Origin: Pseudomonadota bacterium
GTDB lineage: Bacteria > Pseudomonadota > Alphaproteobacteria > Rhizobiales > Methylopilaceae
Direction: 5' to 3'
DNA length: 6,963 bases
Assembly (NCBI GenBank): GCA_023388965.1
Contig: JAEWFF010000033.1
Coordinates: 1-6,963 of the forward strand
This document shows, piece after piece, positions 5,725 through 6,963 of this stretch. Position 1 is the stretch's first letter. The number at the start of each line of letters is the position of its first letter. The notes beneath the pieces are model-generated. The model worked only from the letters and a program-made list of their open reading frames with translations. It was not told the origin of the DNA and did not search any database. A program made the position numbers and the translations under genes.

Positions 5725-5994
5725 ATGCCCAACCCGCTTGCGGGCCTGCCGCCGCGCCTGTTGCGCACCAAGGAAGCCGCGCGCTTCCTCGGCATATCCA
5801 CCCGCACCCTTGAGAAACATCGCACCTACGGCACCGGCCCGACCTATCGCAAGGTCGGTGGCCGCGTCCTCTACACCGTGCGCGATCTGGAAGACTGGAG
5901 CGCGGCAGGCGAACGTAAATCCACTCGCGACAAGACCGCCGGCACCGTCTTCCCCGCGCGTCCCCTCACGCCCGAAGAACGGGGCAACTGCTAG
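5725..5994 (+). CDS. AlpA/excisionase-type HTH protein (RdfS-like candidate)
   Basis: This gene encodes an 89-residue DNA-binding protein with a MerR/AlpA-like HTH. LRTKEAARFLGISTRTLEKHR (13-33) is the helix-turn-helix, and GPTYRKVGGRVLYTVRDLEDW (38-58) is the wing-like strand typical of AlpA, excisionase and HTH_17 proteins. The last 30 residues are charged and of low complexity. RdfS of ICEMlSymR7A, the recombination directionality factor switched on by FseA, is a small protein of this general type, so this gene is the best candidate target of the FseA-like protein here. Its stop codon is followed at once by the ATG of the replication initiator (TAGATG), so the two are co-transcribed and probably co-translated. 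A purely rep-regulatory role is an equal alternative, since such HTH genes commonly precede RPA-type rep genes. Confidence 0.8.
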   Translation: MPNPLAGLPPRLLRTKEAARFLGISTRTLEKHRTYGTGPTYRKVGGRVLYTVRDLEDWSAAGERKSTRDKTAGTVFPARPLTPEERGNC

Positions 5995-6963
5995 ATGCTG
6001 CGCGAGGACGATCACGACTCCGCGCACCCTACCGAGGACAGCGAGCGCAGCCGCTTGGCCCCCTTTGTGGTCGCAACGGGCGACGCGCCACCGCGCGACC
6101 AGCGCGACTTGATGGAACGGCCGTTTTTCTCGCTGGCGAAGACCCCGCGCACCAAGCCGATTCTCTACAAGGCCACCGACATAGAGGTGCAGGTGTTCGG
6201 GATGCCCGAGCACGGCATGGCGACCATTTGGGATGCCGATGTGCTGATATGGGCAGCCTCGCAGATCGTCGCGGCCGAGAATGATGGCCTCACCACGTCG
6301 CGCTTTGTCAGGTTTACGCCTTACCATCTGTTGCGCGCCATCGGGCGGCCGACCGGCAATCACCAATACCGACTTCTGAAAGCCGCGCTGGCGCGGCTGC
6401 AATCGACCGTCATCGCCACCACCATTCGCAACGGCCCGCATTGGCGTCGTCGGCAATTCTCTTGGATCAACGAATGGGAGGAAATGACGACGCGCGAGGG
6501 CCGCGTTGAGGGTATGGAGTTCGTCCTGCCCGAATGGTTCTACAACAGCGTCATCGACCGCTCGCTGGTCCTGACCATCGACCCGGCCTATTTCGGTCTG
6601 ACTGGCGGCATCGAGCGATGGCTTTACCGCGTCGCCAGAAAGCACGCCGGGCACCAGCGCCATGGCTGGATTTTCGAGGTCGCGCACCTTCATCAGAAAT
6701 CCGGCAGCCTCGCCCGGCCGTCCGACTTCGCGCTGGACCTGCGCCGGATCGCGGCCCGCCAGCAACTCCCCGGCTACCGCCTCCAAATCGAGCGGGAAGA
6801 CGGCCGCGAGCTGCTGCGCATCCGCCCCGAAAACTCATCAACAGGCACTGTTGATAACCCTGTTAATGCCATCGGCACATCAGGCGCAGGCAGTATCGGC
6901 ACATCAGGCGCACGACTATCGGCACATCAGGCGCACGAACCGCAGCTAACGCTTTGGCCTGAA
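5995..6963 (+). CDS. repA: Replication initiator protein A (RPA family), cut by window edge
   Basis: The frame is open for 323 codons to the right edge, with no stop in the window. It matches the replication initiator protein A (RPA) family of alphaproteobacterial plasmids and integrative elements. The core begins at RDLMERPFFSLAKTPRTKP (37-55) and continues with ILYK, the FTPYHLLRAIGRPTGNHQY segment (107-125), RLLKAALARLQST (126-138), WRRRQFSWI (150-158), LPEWFYNSVI (178-187) and GGIERWLYRVARKH (204-217). The first 36 residues are acidic and variable; ATG 6112 would be a shorter start, but ATG 5995 abuts the HTH gene stop and fits coupling. The C-terminal tail from about residue 280 is low-complexity because the DNA there carries iteron-like repeats. 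It presumably drives replication of the excised or plasmid form. By length, the stop should lie close beyond the window. Confidence 0.85.
   Translation, partial: MLREDDHDSAHPTEDSERSRLAPFVVATGDAPPRDQRDLMERPFFSLAKTPRTKPILYKATDIEVQVFGMPEHGMATIWDADVLIWAASQIVAAENDGLTTSRFVRFTPYHLLRAIGRPTGNHQYRLLKAALARLQSTVIATTIRNGPHWRRRQFSWINEWEEMTTREGRVEGMEFVLPEWFYNSVIDRSLVLTIDPAYFGLTGGIERWLYRVARKHAGHQRHGWIFEVAHLHQKSGSLARPSDFALDLRRIAARQQLPGYRLQIEREDGRELLRIRPENSSTGTVDNPVNAIGTSGAGSIGTSGARLSAHQAHEPQLTLWPE
6837..6855. repeat. Inverted repeat next to the iterons
   Basis: ATCAACAG-GCA-CTGTTGAT is a perfect dyad with 8-bp arms and a 3-bp spacer, inside the 3' part of the rep coding sequence and 15 bp before the first iteron-like repeat. 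TGTTGATAA (6849-6857) is, on the minus strand, TTATCAACA, one base off the DnaA-box consensus TTATCCACA. It is a candidate initiator or DnaA site; function is inferred from position only. Confidence 0.5.
6871..6935 (+). repeat. Three 18-bp iteron-like direct repeats
   Basis: ATCGGCACATCAGGCGCA occurs three times without mismatch, at 6871-6888, 6895-6912 and 6918-6935, with start-to-start spacings of 24 and 23 bp, i.e. about two helical turns. Copies two and three also share the next three bases, CGA. They lie within the rep gene 3' end. Copies one and two are in codon phase (IGTSGA), but copy three is in another phase (LSAHQAH), so selection appears to act on DNA rather than protein. This fits binding sites for the replication initiator, i.e. 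part of an origin of replication. More copies may follow beyond the window. Confidence 0.75.

Noticed and set aside
5644..6786. Long minus-strand ORF of 380 codons opposite the HTH and rep genes
   Set aside because: The opposite strand holds a recognisable HTH protein and RPA initiator with ribosome site and coupling; this frame has no motif support.

Overview
The window is a GC-rich segment (mostly G/C at third codon positions) of what looks like an alphaproteobacterial integrative and conjugative element or related plasmid, of sphingomonad or rhizobial type. Grounds: an FseA-like activator with the frameshift layout known from the Mesorhizobium symbiosis island ICEMlSymR7A, a small DUF2285 protein like its antiactivator QseM, an AlpA/RdfS-type HTH gene, and an RPA-family replication initiator. 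I cannot assign a genus or tell integrated element from plasmid by reading alone.

Layout. (1) 19-802, plus strand: two overlapping ORFs in +1-offset frames. Joined at a TTT-C slip site (205-208) they give a 260-residue protein with a DUF6499-like N-terminus and a DUF2285 C-terminus. (2) 807-4424, minus strand: a tight arsenic operon, arsR, low-molecular-weight-phosphatase-type arsC, glutaredoxin-type arsC, acr3 and an MFS transporter (ArsK-like candidate). (3) 4471-4968, plus strand: a DUF6428-like gene divergent from arsR across a 46-bp promoter region. (4) 4971-5258, minus strand: a QseM-like DUF2285 protein. (5) 5259-5724: a non-coding stretch packed with nested inverted repeats. (6) 5725-5994 and 5995 to the right edge, plus strand: HTH protein and replication initiator, the latter carrying three 18-bp iteron-like repeats in its 3' end.

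How it may work. By analogy with ICEMlSymR7A, rare +1 frameshifting makes the FseA-like activator, the DUF2285 protein binds and restrains it, and the target would be the promoter of the AlpA-like gene. Here that gene is fused stop-to-start with a rep gene, so excision and replication of the element could switch on together. The arsenic cassette sits exactly between the 3' ends of activator and antiactivator, with 4-bp and 2-bp gaps and no visible terminators. Arsenic-induced transcription may therefore run antisense into both transfer regulators. The most interesting items are the frameshift site, the structured intergenic region at 5332-5499, and the iteron array whose third copy is out of codon phase.
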